Below, piece after piece: positions 38,027 to 47,804 of a stretch of 64,000 nt of DNA (position 1 is the stretch's first letter; every line of letters starts with the position of its first letter). The position numbers and the translations under genes were made by a program. The DNA is taken from NCBI GenBank assembly GCA_001899635.1, contig MKVQ01000002.1, forward strand, positions 188,198 to 252,197, given 5' to 3'. Below the pieces are notes generated by a model that made no database searches, was not told the origin of the DNA, and saw only the letters and a list, made by a program, of their open reading frames with translations. The stretch is from Myxococcales bacterium 68-20 (GTDB taxonomy: Bacteria; Myxococcota_A; Polyangia; Polyangiales; Polyangiaceae).

Positions 38027-40705
38027 ATGTCGAACGTGAATCCGCCGATCCCGCCCGCGCCGCCGCCGGGCGGAACGCCGCCCTCCGCCAACGGTCAGAA
38101 GGTGCCCATCTCGATCCAGGATGAGATGCGCACGAGCTACCTCGACTACGCGATGAGCGTCATCGTCGGGCGTGCAATCCCCGACGCGCGCGACGGCCTG
38201 AAGCCGGTTCACCGGCGCATTCTCTATTCCGCGCACGAGACCGGCCTCGTCCCGACCGCGGCGTACAAGAAGAGCGCGACGATCGTCGGTCACGTGCTCG
38301 GCTCGTACCACCCGCACGGCGACAGCAGCGTCTACGACGCGATGGTCCGTCTCGCTCAGGACTTCTCGATGCGCTACCCGCTCATCGACGGTCAGGGCAA
38401 CTACGGCTCCGTCGACGGCGATCCGGCAGCCGCCTACCGATACACCGAGGCGCGCCTCTCGAGGGTCGCGCTCGAGCTCCTCAGCGACATCGACAAGGAG
38501 TGTGTCGACTGGGCGCCGAACTTCGACGACTCGAAGGTCGAGCCGACGGTTCTGCCGTCGCGCATCCCGAACCTGCTCGTCAACGGCACGGGCGGCATCG
38601 CCGTCGGCATGGCGACGAACGTCCCGCCGCACAACCTCGGTGAGGTCGTCGATGCCACGGTGCACCTCATCCGCAACCCCGACTGCCCGATCGACGACCT
38701 GATGCGGTTCGTCCCGGGCCCCGACTTCCCCACCGGCGGCCTCATCTTCGGGCGCGGCGGTATCGAGGCCGCTCAGCGGACCGGACGCGGCAACATCATC
38801 ATGCGCGCGCGCATGGAGGTGGAGAAGGCGCCGGGCAAGGGCGAGCGCGAGATGATCGTGGTCACCGAGATCCCCTACCAGGCGAACAAGGCGAAGATCC
38901 ACGCGCGCATCGGCGAGCTGATGCGCGAGAAGAAGATCGAAGGCATCAGCGAGGCCCGCGACGAGTCCGATCGCGAGGGCATGCGCCTCGTCATCGAGCT
39001 GAAGAAGGACGTCGCTCCGCAGATCGTCATCAACCAGCTCTATCGCCTCACCGACCTGCAGTCGTCGTTCGGCGTCATCAACCTCGCCATCGTCCGCGGG
39101 CGCCCCGCGGTGATGAACTTGAAGGAGACGCTCGCCGTCTTCGTCGAGCACCGCCGCGACGTCGTCACCCGCAGGACCCGCTACGAGCTCCGCCAGGCCG
39201 AGGCCGCGCGCGAGATCGTCGAGGGCCTCGGCATGGCGACGACGGAAGTGGATCTCGTCGTGAAGACGATCCGCTCGTCGCGCGACACGGAGACCGCCCG
39301 CACCGCCCTCATGCAGCTGCCGCTGAAGGGCCTCGAGAACTTCGTCCGCCGCGCCGGCCGGCCGGAGAGCGAGATCGAGGCGGCGAAGGCGAAGGGCGAC
39401 TACTTCCTCTCGGAGCGTCAGGCGAAGGCGATCCTCGAGATGCGCCTCTCCAAGCTCACCGGCCTCGAGCAGGAGAAGCTCGCGGCGGAGTACGGCGAGC
39501 TCTGCAACGAGATCGCGCGCCTCAGGAACATCCTCGCGAACGAGAGCGTGCTCCTCGACCTCATCGTGATGGAGCTCGAGGAGATCCGGTCGAAGTTCGC
39601 CGACAAACGCCGCACCGAGATCGTCGCGAACGACGCCGAGATCGCGGACGAAGACCTGATCCAGGAAGAGGACATGGTCGTCACGATCTCGCACGCGGGA
39701 TACGTGAAGCGCACCCACCCCTCGGCCTACCGGGCGCAGAAGCGCGGCGGCAAGGGAAAGATCGGGATGGAGGCGCGCGAGGAGGACTGGGTCACCCAGC
39801 TCTTCGTCGCGTCGACCCACGCGTACGTCTTCTTCTTCTCCGACCGCGGCAAGGTCTACGTGAAGAAGGTCTACGAGATTCCGATCGCCGCGAGGAACTC
39901 GAAGGGGCGCGCGATCGTCAACTTCGTCGGCATGGAGCCCGGCGAGAAGGTCGCCGCGATCGTCGAAGTGCCGAAGATCGACGAGGGCAAGTTCGTCGTC
40001 ACCCTGACCAAGCGCGGTCAGATCAAGAAGACCGAGGTCACCGAGTACGAGAACTTCCGCCAGAAGGGCATCATCGGCGTGAAGGTCGAGGACGGCGATC
40101 AGCTCCTCGCCGCCGTCCTCACCGACGGCCAGCGCGAGTTCCTGATCGCGACGAAGCAGGGTCAGTCGATCCGCTTCTCCGAAGATCAGGTCCGCTCGAC
40201 GGGGCGCGGCACCGTCGGCGTGAAGGCGATCGACGTCGCCGAGGACGACCAGGTCGTCGGCATGGCGGTCACGGATCCCGATCGCCAGCACGTGCTCGCG
40301 GTCTGCGAGAAGGGCTACGGCAAGCGCACGCTGCTGGAGGAGTTCCGCTCCCAGAACCGCGGCGGCAAGGGCATCATCCTCATCGACGCAAGCGACCGGA
40401 ACGGCCCCGTCGTCGACCTCAAGCTGGTCAAGGACGGTGACGAGGTCATGCTCATCACCGACAAGGGTCAGACGATCCGCACGAGCGTCTCGGAGATCCG
40501 CGAGACGGGCCGCAACGCTCAGGGCGTGAAGATCATGACCGTCGAGGGTGAGGAGCGCGTCGTTGCCGTCGAGCGCCTCGCCGAGTCCAGCGCCGACGAC
40601 GGCGGTGAGGGCCAGGCGCCTCCGGGGGCCGACGACGGCTCGAATGGCGGCGGCAGCAGCACTCCGAGCATGCCCCCGCCGGCGGGTGACACCGATCTGA
40701 ACTGA
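38027..40705 (+). CDS. gyrA: DNA gyrase subunit A
   Basis: DNA cleavage/rejoining subunit of gyrase, which introduces negative supercoils. 892 residues. Active-site Tyr at about 139 in [11 protein letters not shown]; the quinolone-region motif [17 protein letters not shown] has Ser at 100 and Asp at 104, the GyrA-type pair. The GyrA box QKRGGKG at about 571-577 marks it as GyrA rather than ParC. The C-terminus is an Asp/Gly/Ser/Pro-rich tail of about 40 residues. An N-terminal Pro-rich extension of about 28 residues precedes the conserved [15 protein letters not shown]. No gyrB lies beside it, so gyrB must be elsewhere. Confidence 0.95.
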   Translation: MSNVNPPIPPAPPPGGTPPSANGQKVPISIQDEMRTSYLDYAMSVIVGRAIPDARDGLKPVHRRILYSAHETGLVPTAAYKKSATIVGHVLGSYHPHGDSSVYDAMVRLAQDFSMRYPLIDGQGNYGSVDGDPAAAYRYTEARLSRVALELLSDIDKECVDWAPNFDDSKVEPTVLPSRIPNLLVNGTGGIAVGMATNVPPHNLGEVVDATVHLIRNPDCPIDDLMRFVPGPDFPTGGLIFGRGGIEAAQRTGRGNIIMRARMEVEKAPGKGEREMIVVTEIPYQANKAKIHARIGELMREKKIEGISEARDESDREGMRLVIELKKDVAPQIVINQLYRLTDLQSSFGVINLAIVRGRPAVMNLKETLAVFVEHRRDVVTRRTRYELRQAEAAREIVEGLGMATTEVDLVVKTIRSSRDTETARTALMQLPLKGLENFVRRAGRPESEIEAAKAKGDYFLSERQAKAILEMRLSKLTGLEQEKLAAEYGELCNEIARLRNILANESVLLDLIVMELEEIRSKFADKRRTEIVANDAEIADEDLIQEEDMVVTISHAGYVKRTHPSAYRAQKRGGKGKIGMEAREEDWVTQLFVASTHAYVFFFSDRGKVYVKKVYEIPIAARNSKGRAIVNFVGMEPGEKVAAIVEVPKIDEGKFVVTLTKRGQIKKTEVTEYENFRQKGIIGVKVEDGDQLLAAVLTDGQREFLIATKQGQSIRFSEDQVRSTGRGTVGVKAIDVAEDDQVVGMAVTDPDRQHVLAVCEKGYGKRTLLEEFRSQNRGGKGIILIDASDRNGPVVDLKLVKDGDEVMLITDKGQTIRTSVSEIRETGRNAQGVKIMTVEGEERVVAVERLAESSADDGGEGQAPPGADDGSNGGGSSTPSMPPPAGDTDLN

Positions 40706-40732
40706 AGGGCGACGTCACTGGTTACAGCGCGC

Positions 40733-40760
40733 GCGGCCGTCACCCGAAGGTGGCGGCCGC
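40733..40760 (+). terminator. GC hairpin after gyrA, probable terminator
   Basis: GCGGCCGTCACC (40733-40744) pairs with GGTGGCGGCCGC (40749-40760) with one mismatch and a CGAA loop, about 30 bases past the gyrA stop. There is no T run. Its position also argues against a kinase start at 40750. Confidence 0.55.
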
Positions 40761-40824
40761 GTCGCCATTTGCGGCCCTCACGCCTGCATCCGTCGAGGTG
40801 CCATGGTACGCTCGAGGTGGGCGC

Positions 40825-42513
40825 ATGGCCTTTCGGGACGGAAGCGGAGCACACGCTGGTCGGGTCGAGCGGAAAGGCTCGCGAGATCCGTTGCTGGGCA
40901 CCGTCATCAACGGGAAGTTCCACGTCGAGCGGGCCATCGCCCGTGGGGGCATGGGGCGCATCTACTACGGCACGCAGGCGCCGCTCGGTCGGCCCGTCGC
41001 CCTGAAGATCGTCAAGGCCGACTCGGTCAACGAGGAGGAGTCGCAGTTCCTCAAGCGCTTCCTCCTCGAGGCGAGCATCCTCGCGAAGCTCCAGCATCCG
41101 AACGTCGTCACGCTGTTCGACTACGGGCTCATCGAAGGTGCGCCCGTCGAGATGTACTTCATCGCGATGGAGTATCTGAACGGAGAGACGCTCACCGAGC
41201 GCCTCCGTTCTCGGGGTGCCCTCCCGGCCCACGAGGCACTGGTGCTCTTTCGCCAGATCGCGCGCGGCCTCCGCGAGGCACACGTGCGCGGGATCGTCCA
41301 TCGCGACCTCAAGCCGTCGAACATCGTCATCGTGCCCGAGTCCGACGGCGAGATCGTCAAGCTCGTCGACTTCGGCATCGGCAAGGACGAGCGCGGCGGC
41401 GAGGATCTCACCCGCGACGGCGTGCTCGTCGGGACGCCGAAGTACATGGCGCCCGAGCAGTTCGACGGAGCGTCATCCCCCGCGAGCGACGTCTACGCGC
41501 TCGGCATCATCGTCTATCAGATCCTGACCGGCGTGCTCCCCTTCGCAGGGAGCACGATGGCCGACTTCATGATCGCGAAGCTCCAGCATCCCGTTCCGGC
41601 GATGCGCGACGCGAACCCGATCTGCGACGCGACCGATACCCTCGAGCGCCTCGTCTACCAGATGCTCGCGCGGCGCCCTGAGGAGCGACCGACGATCGAC
41701 GATGTCTTCGGTCAGCTCGCCCGCTGCGAGGAGGAGGTCTTCGGAGCCGCTGGCGCGCGCCTCGGGATGTCGGCGCCGTTCGGCTCACACAGCGTCGGAG
41801 CGATGCTCTTCCCACCAGCGCCCTCGACGATGCGCACGGTCCCGCCGATGTCACCGTCCGTCGGGACCGGGCTCTCGAGTGTCACCCCACCTCCCGGGAT
41901 GCACGGAGCAGTCGCGGTCAGCGCGCTCACGCCGCGACCGATGTCGACCTCGGCTCGTCCGCCCGCCCCGATGGACCGCACGGGCGTTCCCGCCGTCGCG
42001 CTCGTCGCGCTCGCCTTCGTCTTGATGACGGCGGGCGGCGTCGGGCTGTGGCTCGCGAAGACGCGACTCCTCGGAAAGGAGGCGGCGGAGGCGCCGATCG
42101 CATCGACCTCGGCGACCACGGCTCCTTCGGCCGGCAGCTCGGCGTCGACAGCGCCAGCGTCCACGCCGTTGCCGACGTCCTTCGTCCTGCAACTCGACTC
42201 GACCCCGACCGGCGCCAGGGTCACCGAGAACGGCGTCGTCCTCGGCATCACCCCGCTCCAGATCGCGATCGAACGAGCCAGCGTCGCCAACGGCGAGACG
42301 CGCGTCTTCCAGCTCGAGACGAGCGGCTACACGACGACGGCCTTCGCTCAGGGCGCGTCCGATGCCGACGTCGCCCACACCGTCGCGCTCACTCCCGAGA
42401 CGGCGCGCACCACGAGGCCGCGCCCGACGAGCACCGCAGGCACGGCCAAGCCGCCCGCGACGAGCCCCGCCAAAGGGCCTGCCGGCGAATCGGACATCCG
42501 CCTCAAGCGATGA
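40825..42513 (+). CDS. Membrane-anchored Ser/Thr protein kinase with PEGA-like C-terminus
   Basis: Hanks-type kinase, 562 residues from ATG 40825. Kinase domain about 30-300: Gly loop ARGGMGRIY (39-47), VALK (Lys 61), EYLNGETL, HRDLKPSN (about 159-166), VDFGIGKD, GTPKYMAPEQF and DVYALGIIVYQ. A Pro/Ser-rich juxtamembrane stretch follows, then one membrane helix (about 389-411), then an extracytoplasmic PEGA-like segment (LDSTPTGARVTENGVVLGITPLQIAI, about 455-520). All catalytic residues are intact. The frame is open back to 40750, but that start sits in a hairpin. Next to gyrA, but no functional link is evident. Confidence 0.92.
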   Translation: MAFRDGSGAHAGRVERKGSRDPLLGTVINGKFHVERAIARGGMGRIYYGTQAPLGRPVALKIVKADSVNEEESQFLKRFLLEASILAKLQHPNVVTLFDYGLIEGAPVEMYFIAMEYLNGETLTERLRSRGALPAHEALVLFRQIARGLREAHVRGIVHRDLKPSNIVIVPESDGEIVKLVDFGIGKDERGGEDLTRDGVLVGTPKYMAPEQFDGASSPASDVYALGIIVYQILTGVLPFAGSTMADFMIAKLQHPVPAMRDANPICDATDTLERLVYQMLARRPEERPTIDDVFGQLARCEEEVFGAAGARLGMSAPFGSHSVGAMLFPPAPSTMRTVPPMSPSVGTGLSSVTPPPGMHGAVAVSALTPRPMSTSARPPAPMDRTGVPAVALVALAFVLMTAGGVGLWLAKTRLLGKEAAEAPIASTSATTAPSAGSSASTAPASTPLPTSFVLQLDSTPTGARVTENGVVLGITPLQIAIERASVANGETRVFQLETSGYTTTAFAQGASDADVAHTVALTPETARTTRPRPTSTAGTAKPPATSPAKGPAGESDIRLKR

Positions 42514-42571
42514 GCTCTCACGCAGGCCACTCGCGTCGCCACATGGAAGCCGCGCGATGAGCGCGTGACGC

Positions 42572-43489
42572 TTGACGAGCCGGCCCACGCCGCGACACGG
42601 TGCGATCGTGTCGACGACGAAGCACGAAGTGAAGCAGGTGAAGAAGCCGGCCTCGTCTGCAGCGAAGAAGAGCGCGGCGAGCGCGACCTCCGCGAAGCGC
42701 GCGGCTGCGAAGAACGCGGCTGCGAAGAAGGCGACTGCGAAGAAGGCGGCCCGGGGCACCGCCGACGCGGGCAGCGCCAAGAAGCACGCGACGCCGGCAG
42801 CCCGGAGCAGCACGAAGCAGAAGATGGCGCCGCCCGCCCTCGCGCTCGAGAAGCTCCGCGAGATGCACCCGGACGCGCACTGCGAGCTCGACCACGTCGG
42901 CCCGTTCCAGCTCCTCGTCGCGACCGTGCTGAGCGCCCAGACCACCGACGTGAACGTCAACAAGGCGACGCCGAAGCTCTTCGAGCGTTTTCCCGACGCA
43001 CGCTCCCTCGCGCAGGCGGATCCGACCGACGTCGAGCCCTACGTCTCGACGCTCGGCTTCTTCCGCCAGAAGGCGAAGAGCATCGTCGGGCTCTCGAAGA
43101 AGCTCGTCGAGGAGTTCGGCGGTGAGGTCCCTCGCCGGCTCGACGACCTCGTGAAGCTCCCCGGCGTCGGCCGCAAGACCGCGAACGTCGTGCTCGGCGT
43201 GATCTGGAACACGCCCGAGGGTGTGGTCGTCGATACGCACGTCCAGCGCATCTCGCAGCGGCTCGGTTGGACGAAGAACACCGACCCCGTGAAGATCGAG
43301 CAGGACCTGATGCACCTCATCCCGAGGAATGAGTGGGACATGACCTCTCACCTGCTGATCTTCCACGGCCGCCGGGTCTGCTTCGCACGGAAGCCGAACT
43401 GCGAAGGCTGCGCGCTGAACACGATCTGCCCGAGCGCGTTCGACGCGGAGCACGTGGGCCGCAAGCCGAAGCGCGACCGGAGCGCATAG
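42572..43489 (+). CDS. nth: Endonuclease III with histone-H1-like Lys/Ala-rich N-terminal tail
   Basis: Base-excision-repair DNA glycosylase/AP lyase for oxidised pyrimidines. The catalytic domain (about 85-305) is complete: LLVATVLSAQTTDVNVN, HhH LPGVGRKTANVVLG with the nucleophilic Lys 202, VVDTHVQR with Asp 221, and the 4Fe-4S cluster CX6CX2CX5C at Cys 270, 277, 280 and 286. The first 85 residues are an added tail, roughly one-third Lys and much Ala, in short AAAKK/AKKA repeats resembling eukaryotic histone H1 tails. Start is TTG at 42572 or, more likely, GTG at 42608 (VSTTKHEV); both keep the tail. Bacterial endonuclease III is normally about 210 residues, so the tail is extra. Confidence 0.93.
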   Translation: MTSRPTPRHGAIVSTTKHEVKQVKKPASSAAKKSAASATSAKRAAAKNAAAKKATAKKAARGTADAGSAKKHATPAARSSTKQKMAPPALALEKLREMHPDAHCELDHVGPFQLLVATVLSAQTTDVNVNKATPKLFERFPDARSLAQADPTDVEPYVSTLGFFRQKAKSIVGLSKKLVEEFGGEVPRRLDDLVKLPGVGRKTANVVLGVIWNTPEGVVVDTHVQRISQRLGWTKNTDPVKIEQDLMHLIPRNEWDMTSHLLIFHGRRVCFARKPNCEGCALNTICPSAFDAEHVGRKPKRDRSA

Positions 43490-43570
43490 GCGCGCCCTGA
43501 TCGCGCCTAGCTCAGCCACAGTCCGCGACCTCGTGCGCGAACCGGATGTGTATGCTGCCCGATCCGACGG

Positions 43571-44077
43571 ATGGGTACGTTCGAGTTCCTGACGGGTTTC
43601 AGAGCGCTCCACGACAAGGTGAAGAACGGGACGCTGACGGCGGCCGAACGGCCCTGCTACGACATGGCGCGCAGCCAGCTCACGCGCATGCTCATGGTCG
43701 CGCAGCAGCTCGGCTACCCCGGAGACCCGCTTCGCTCGAGCCTGCGCATGGCGAAGATGCTCAAGGTCGAGCTCCGACCGGACGACGGCGAGCCGATCCG
43801 AGCATCGACGATCGATCTCGCCTCCGGCGGGTTCGCGGTCCTCATGGGGGCCGGGATGCGAGTCGGAAAGAAGGCCGGGTTCACGCTGAACCTGCCCGCG
43901 ATGGGCGGAGGAGGCACCTCGCCGATCTCCGGCCGGGTCGTCGTCGCGAGCTCGCGCCCGCAGACGACGCTCTTTCGAGTGAGCTTCACCTTCGAGAACC
44001 TCGAGCCCGCCGCAGCGGAGCACCTCGAGATGACGCTCATCGACGCCGTCCTCGAGCGATTCAGCCAGAAGCTCTGA
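43571..44077 (+). CDS. PilZ-like domain protein
   Basis: 168 residues with no signal peptide. A helical N-terminus (about 1-60) is followed by a beta-barrel-like part with IDLASGGFAVLM, matching the D/NxSxxG half of the PilZ motif. The RxxxR half that binds c-di-GMP is not obvious (nearest Arg is in PIRASTIDL), so c-di-GMP binding is uncertain. ATG at 43571. Its last 17 bases overlap the convergent meaB gene. Confidence 0.6.
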   Translation: MGTFEFLTGFRALHDKVKNGTLTAAERPCYDMARSQLTRMLMVAQQLGYPGDPLRSSLRMAKMLKVELRPDDGEPIRASTIDLASGGFAVLMGAGMRVGKKAGFTLNLPAMGGGGTSPISGRVVVASSRPQTTLFRVSFTFENLEPAAAEHLEMTLIDAVLERFSQKL

Positions 44078-45116
44078 ACCGCTCCAGCAGCTGCTCGGTG
44101 GCCGTATACGGATCGAGCGCGCGCGCCTCGACGGCGGACACGGTCTCGTCGAGCTCCTTCGCGAGCGCGACCGTCGCCGCGTCGATGAGCGTCTCGCGCA
44201 ACGCCTCGCGCACCTCTTCCACGAGACGGCCGCGGCGGCGCTCGCGGCCCGCCTCCGTGGACGTGACCCACGCATGATGCTTCTCGAGCGCGGAGACGAC
44301 CTCCCGGATCCCCTCCCCGCGCAACGCCACGCACTTGTGGATCGGCGGCGTCCAGAGCTCGGGGGTCGAGCCAGGTGCTTCGGGGAGCGCGTCCACCTTC
44401 ACCCCGCCGTGGACGACGTGACCGCGTCGCTTGCCGGACGCCACGAGCGCCTCGCTGCCGAGCGCGATCATGAGCTCGAGATCGCGCACCGCCGCATCCG
44501 CACCGTCGCGGTCGGCCTTGTTGACCGCGAACACGTCGGCGGTCTCGAGGAGCCCCGCCTTGATCGCCTGCACCTCGTCGCCGAGCCCGGGCGGCATCAC
44601 GACGAGGGTCGAGTGGGCCGTTCGCGTGATCTCGAGCTCGTCCTGGCCCACGCCCACCGTCTCGACGAGGACGACGTCGAACCCGGCCGCGTCAAGCACG
44701 CGGACCATGTCGCGCGCGGAGCGCGACAGCCCACCGAGATGACCGCGCGTCGCGACGGAGCGGATGAAGACGCCCGCGTCGTTCGCATGACGGGTCATGC
44801 GGATACGGTCGCCGAGGATCGCGCCACCGGTGTACGGGCTCGACGGATCGACGGCGAGGACTCCGACCGTCTTCCCATCCGCCCGAAGCGCCTCGATGAG
44901 CCGATCGGTGAGGGTCGACTTGCCGGCGCCCGGATTGCCGGTGATGCCGACGACCCAGGCCTTGCCGGTGCTCGGGAAGAGCGCCTTCAAGAGCTCGAGG
45001 TAGCCGGGTACGCGATCGTCGACATTGCGGAGCGCGCGCGCGATCGAGCGCGTCTCGCCGGCGACGACGCGCGCAGCGAGCGCGGCCGCTTGGGTCCGGA
45101 GGGCGTCGAGAGACAT
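44061..45116 (-). CDS. meaB: Methylmalonyl-CoA mutase-associated GTPase MeaB
   Basis: G3E-family GTPase (ArgK/MeaB) that protects and reloads B12 on methylmalonyl-CoA mutase. 351 residues. Walker A GITGNPGAGKSTLTDRL (58-74), DPSSPYTGGAILGDRIRM, VETVGVGQDELEI, and the G4-type NKADRDG. The mutase genes are not in the window. Convergent with, and overlapping by 17 bases, the PilZ-like gene. Next gene downstream on the same strand is unrelated. Confidence 0.94.
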   Translation of the reverse strand: MSLDALRTQAAALAARVVAGETRSIARALRNVDDRVPGYLELLKALFPSTGKAWVVGITGNPGAGKSTLTDRLIEALRADGKTVGVLAVDPSSPYTGGAILGDRIRMTRHANDAGVFIRSVATRGHLGGLSRSARDMVRVLDAAGFDVVLVETVGVGQDELEITRTAHSTLVVMPPGLGDEVQAIKAGLLETADVFAVNKADRDGADAAVRDLELMIALGSEALVASGKRRGHVVHGGVKVDALPEAPGSTPELWTPPIHKCVALRGEGIREVVSALEKHHAWVTSTEAGRERRRGRLVEEVREALRETLIDAATVALAKELDETVSAVEARALDPYTATEQLLERFRASG

Positions 45117-45166
45117 GACGCCCTTCTACCCGAAGCGCCCGCCCGCAGAAGGTTCTTTCGGCCTCG

Positions 45167-46483
45167 TCACCTCAAGCGCGAGAGCTTGCGCTCGATCAGA
45201 GCCCGGTCGGCGCCCTTGGCGCCTCGTGCGGCCTCGTACGCGGTGCGTGCGGCTCTCGCGTTGCCGTCGGCGGCGAGGGCGTCGCCGTGGGCGACCCACG
45301 CCGGAGCGTGGTTCGGGAAGTCGAGCACGGCACGCTGGCCGAACGCCTTGGCGCTGCTGAGACGTCCCGCCGCGACGCAGGCATTCGTCGCATTCACGAG
45401 CGGCGCCGGGTCGAGCGGGCTCAGCCCGTTGGCCTTCTGGTAGGCCTCGAGCGCGAGATCGATCTCGCCCTTCTTCACGTACGCGTCCGCGATGAGGAGC
45501 TTCGCCCTGCCGTCGTTCGGCATCAGCTCGAGCGCCTTCTCACCGTGCTTGATCGCGTCGTCGGGCTTGCCGTCGGCAAGGGCGACTCGACCCGAGACGA
45601 CGTGCGCGAGGACGTCCTTCGGAGCAATCGCGAGGACCGACGCTGCGACGCGCTTCGCGTCCGCCGTGCGCCCGGCCGCGAGGTACGCCTCCGTCAGCGA
45701 GCGGAGGGCGTCGGCGGACGTCGGGCGCTCGGCGACCGCCTTCTCGAACGCCGCAAGCGCGTCCGTTTCTCGTCCCGGCTCGGCGGTGAGCGCCTGCCCC
45801 AGCTCGAGCTGCGCGATCGGATCGTGCTCGTCGAGCTCGACGGCGCGTTCGAGCGATGGAACGCCGTCCTTGCCGTTCCGGCGGAGCAGCGCGCCAAGGA
45901 GCAGGTGCCCCTCGAACCGGTTCGGCGCCAATCGGATCGCCTCGCGATACGCGGCCTCTGCCTCGGCGTCCTTCGAGTCGAGCTCGCGCGAGTGCCCCTC
46001 CGCGAGCTTCGCGTGGAAGCGCACCTCGTCATCCGCGCGCGGAATCTTCGCAACCTCGGCGAGCTCGGCGACGGCCTCGGTCCCGCGACGCCACAAGAGA
46101 TGCGCCTCGGCCGCGCAGACGTGACTGGCGGCCTTACCGTTCGGGAGCTTCGCGATCGACTTGCACGATGCCATCGCCGGAACGAAGTCGCGCTTCGCAA
46201 CGTGCGTCCGGGCGATCTCCCAGGTGAAGGCGATCGCGGCGTCGACCATCGCGAATGCCTGTCCCCGCTTGAGCTCGACGAGGGCCTCCGCCTCGCGGCC
46301 GGCGCGCCGCAAAGCGCGCGCGTAGGCGAGCGACGCCTCGGAGCTTGCTCGCGCTTGGCGCGTTCGCTCCTTCGCCGACGCGAGCGTCGACTCCTGCGCC
46401 TCGGCCTCACCGGTGGTGAAAACGATCCCCCCCAGCGCGCAGATCCCCACCAGCGCAACCGCCCGGAATCGTGAGTTCCTCAT
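45167..46483 (-). CDS. Exported TPR-repeat protein
   Basis: 438 residues. A hydrophobic signal segment (RFRAVALVGICALGGIVF) ends near EAEAQE, so it is probably periplasmic. The rest is tetratricopeptide repeats: WEIARTHVAKRDFVPAMASCK, LLWRRGTEAVAELAEVAKIP, AYLAAGRTADAKRVAASVLAI, VSGRVALADGKPDDAIKHGEKALEL and ADAYVKKGEIDLALEAYQKANGL are clear. A scaffold for protein interactions is likely; partner unknown. ATG at 46483 has GGAGGGCG ahead of it. Confidence 0.82.
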   Translation of the reverse strand: MRNSRFRAVALVGICALGGIVFTTGEAEAQESTLASAKERTRQARASSEASLAYARALRRAGREAEALVELKRGQAFAMVDAAIAFTWEIARTHVAKRDFVPAMASCKSIAKLPNGKAASHVCAAEAHLLWRRGTEAVAELAEVAKIPRADDEVRFHAKLAEGHSRELDSKDAEAEAAYREAIRLAPNRFEGHLLLGALLRRNGKDGVPSLERAVELDEHDPIAQLELGQALTAEPGRETDALAAFEKAVAERPTSADALRSLTEAYLAAGRTADAKRVAASVLAIAPKDVLAHVVSGRVALADGKPDDAIKHGEKALELMPNDGRAKLLIADAYVKKGEIDLALEAYQKANGLSPLDPAPLVNATNACVAAGRLSSAKAFGQRAVLDFPNHAPAWVAHGDALAADGNARAARTAYEAARGAKGADRALIERKLSRLR

Positions 46484-46573
46484 CTCGCGCCCTCCACCCA
46501 GCTGGCGTACGCGCAAATGCGTGCAGCGTGCATGCCATCCTCGTAGTCGCGCCGCGCGCCGCGCGAAAGCTTC

Positions 46574-47716
46574 TCAGCGACGCTGCTCGATCCGCTCGAG
46601 CGCCCACCCGGCCGCTTCGCGAACGACCTCCGAATCGTGCTCCGTTCGCGCCCGCTCGAGGGCCGGGACCGCGTCCTCGTTGCCCCGATTGCCGAGGATG
46701 ACGGCGGCGTTGCGCGCGAGCCCGACGCGCGTCGCGCGCCCGATCGGGCTGCCCTCGCGGAGGCGGACGAACCCCTCATCGTCGAGCGCGAGGAGATCGC
46801 GAACGTCGGTGGTGGCCCAGCGCGGATCGGCGGAGAAGCGCGCGTCGACCTCGGCGCTCGCACGCCGACCACGTGAAGCGTTGAACGGACACACTGTCTG
46901 GCAGTCGTCACAGCCGAAGAGATGCGCCCCGACACCGGGACGGAGCGCCTCGTCGATCGCGCCGCGATGCTCGATCGTGAGGTATGCGACGCATCGGCGA
47001 GGGTCGAGCACGAACGGCGCGTCGAACGCGCTCGTCGGACACGCATCGAGGCACCGGGTGCAGGAGCCGCAGCGCTCTGGGATCGGCGAATCGGGATCGA
47101 TCGCGAGGGTCGTCACCACCTCACCGAGCAAGACCAACGATCCGACTCCGGGCACGATGAGCAGGCCGTTCTTTCCGACGAAGCCGAGCCCCGCGCGAGC
47201 CGCCCATGCACGCTCGAGCACAGGCTCCTCGTCGCAGAGCGGGCGCGCGCGGACGTCGTCACCGAGCGTGCGCGTGAGGGCCGCGAGCTTGCGAAGCTTC
47301 TTCCGCATCCCGTTGTGGTAGTCGCGACCGCGCGCGTACCGCGCGATGCTCTGCGCAGTCTCGGGATCGGCGAGGTCCTCGTCTGCCCTGCGCGCGTAGC
47401 TGCGCGCGAGGCAGATGACCGTCCGCGCCCCCGGAAGGATGTGCTCACCGTCGAGACGGCGCCGCGCCTCCGGGAGCGCCGCGAGCCACGCCATCTCGCC
47501 GTGTTTGCCTCCGGCGAGAAACGCCTCGTAGCGCTCGAAGTCTGCGTCGAGGGGTACGTCCGCGCGCGCGAAGCCGACCGCCTCGAATCCGAGCCGCTTC
47601 GCCTCGGCGACGATGCGCGCGCGAGCATTCCCCGGCATCGCCGGCGTTGTCGTGCTCGCAGCGGGAGAAGGAGGTCGGTCCATCGGCGGAGGCGATCTTG
47701 AGACGCCATTCAACAT
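46574..47716 (-). CDS. queG: Epoxyqueuosine reductase QueG
   Basis: Cobalamin-dependent last step of queuosine synthesis on tRNA (epoxyqueuosine to queuosine). Shows the N-terminal substrate domain (GFEAVGFARADVP, YLTIEHRGAIDEALRP), two 4Fe-4S clusters of ferredoxin type (CGSCTRCLDACPTSAF and CDDCQTVCPFN), and a C-terminal HEAT-like tail (ALERARTEHDSEVVREAAGWALERIEQ). 380 residues from ATG 47716; a downstream ATG at 47683 would give 369 residues and is equally likely. It needs B12, which fits the presence of meaB upstream in the same genome region. Confidence 0.92.
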   Translation of the reverse strand: MLNGVSRSPPPMDRPPSPAASTTTPAMPGNARARIVAEAKRLGFEAVGFARADVPLDADFERYEAFLAGGKHGEMAWLAALPEARRRLDGEHILPGARTVICLARSYARRADEDLADPETAQSIARYARGRDYHNGMRKKLRKLAALTRTLGDDVRARPLCDEEPVLERAWAARAGLGFVGKNGLLIVPGVGSLVLLGEVVTTLAIDPDSPIPERCGSCTRCLDACPTSAFDAPFVLDPRRCVAYLTIEHRGAIDEALRPGVGAHLFGCDDCQTVCPFNASRGRRASAEVDARFSADPRWATTDVRDLLALDDEGFVRLREGSPIGRATRVGLARNAAVILGNRGNEDAVPALERARTEHDSEVVREAAGWALERIEQRR

Positions 47717-47804
47717 GTCGTAATTGTTTGCGTTACGCAACTGACGAGCAGTCACGGCCGCAGCCCTCGCAGGGCCGTGCCTCCTTCGGTTATGAAGGCT
47801 GACC

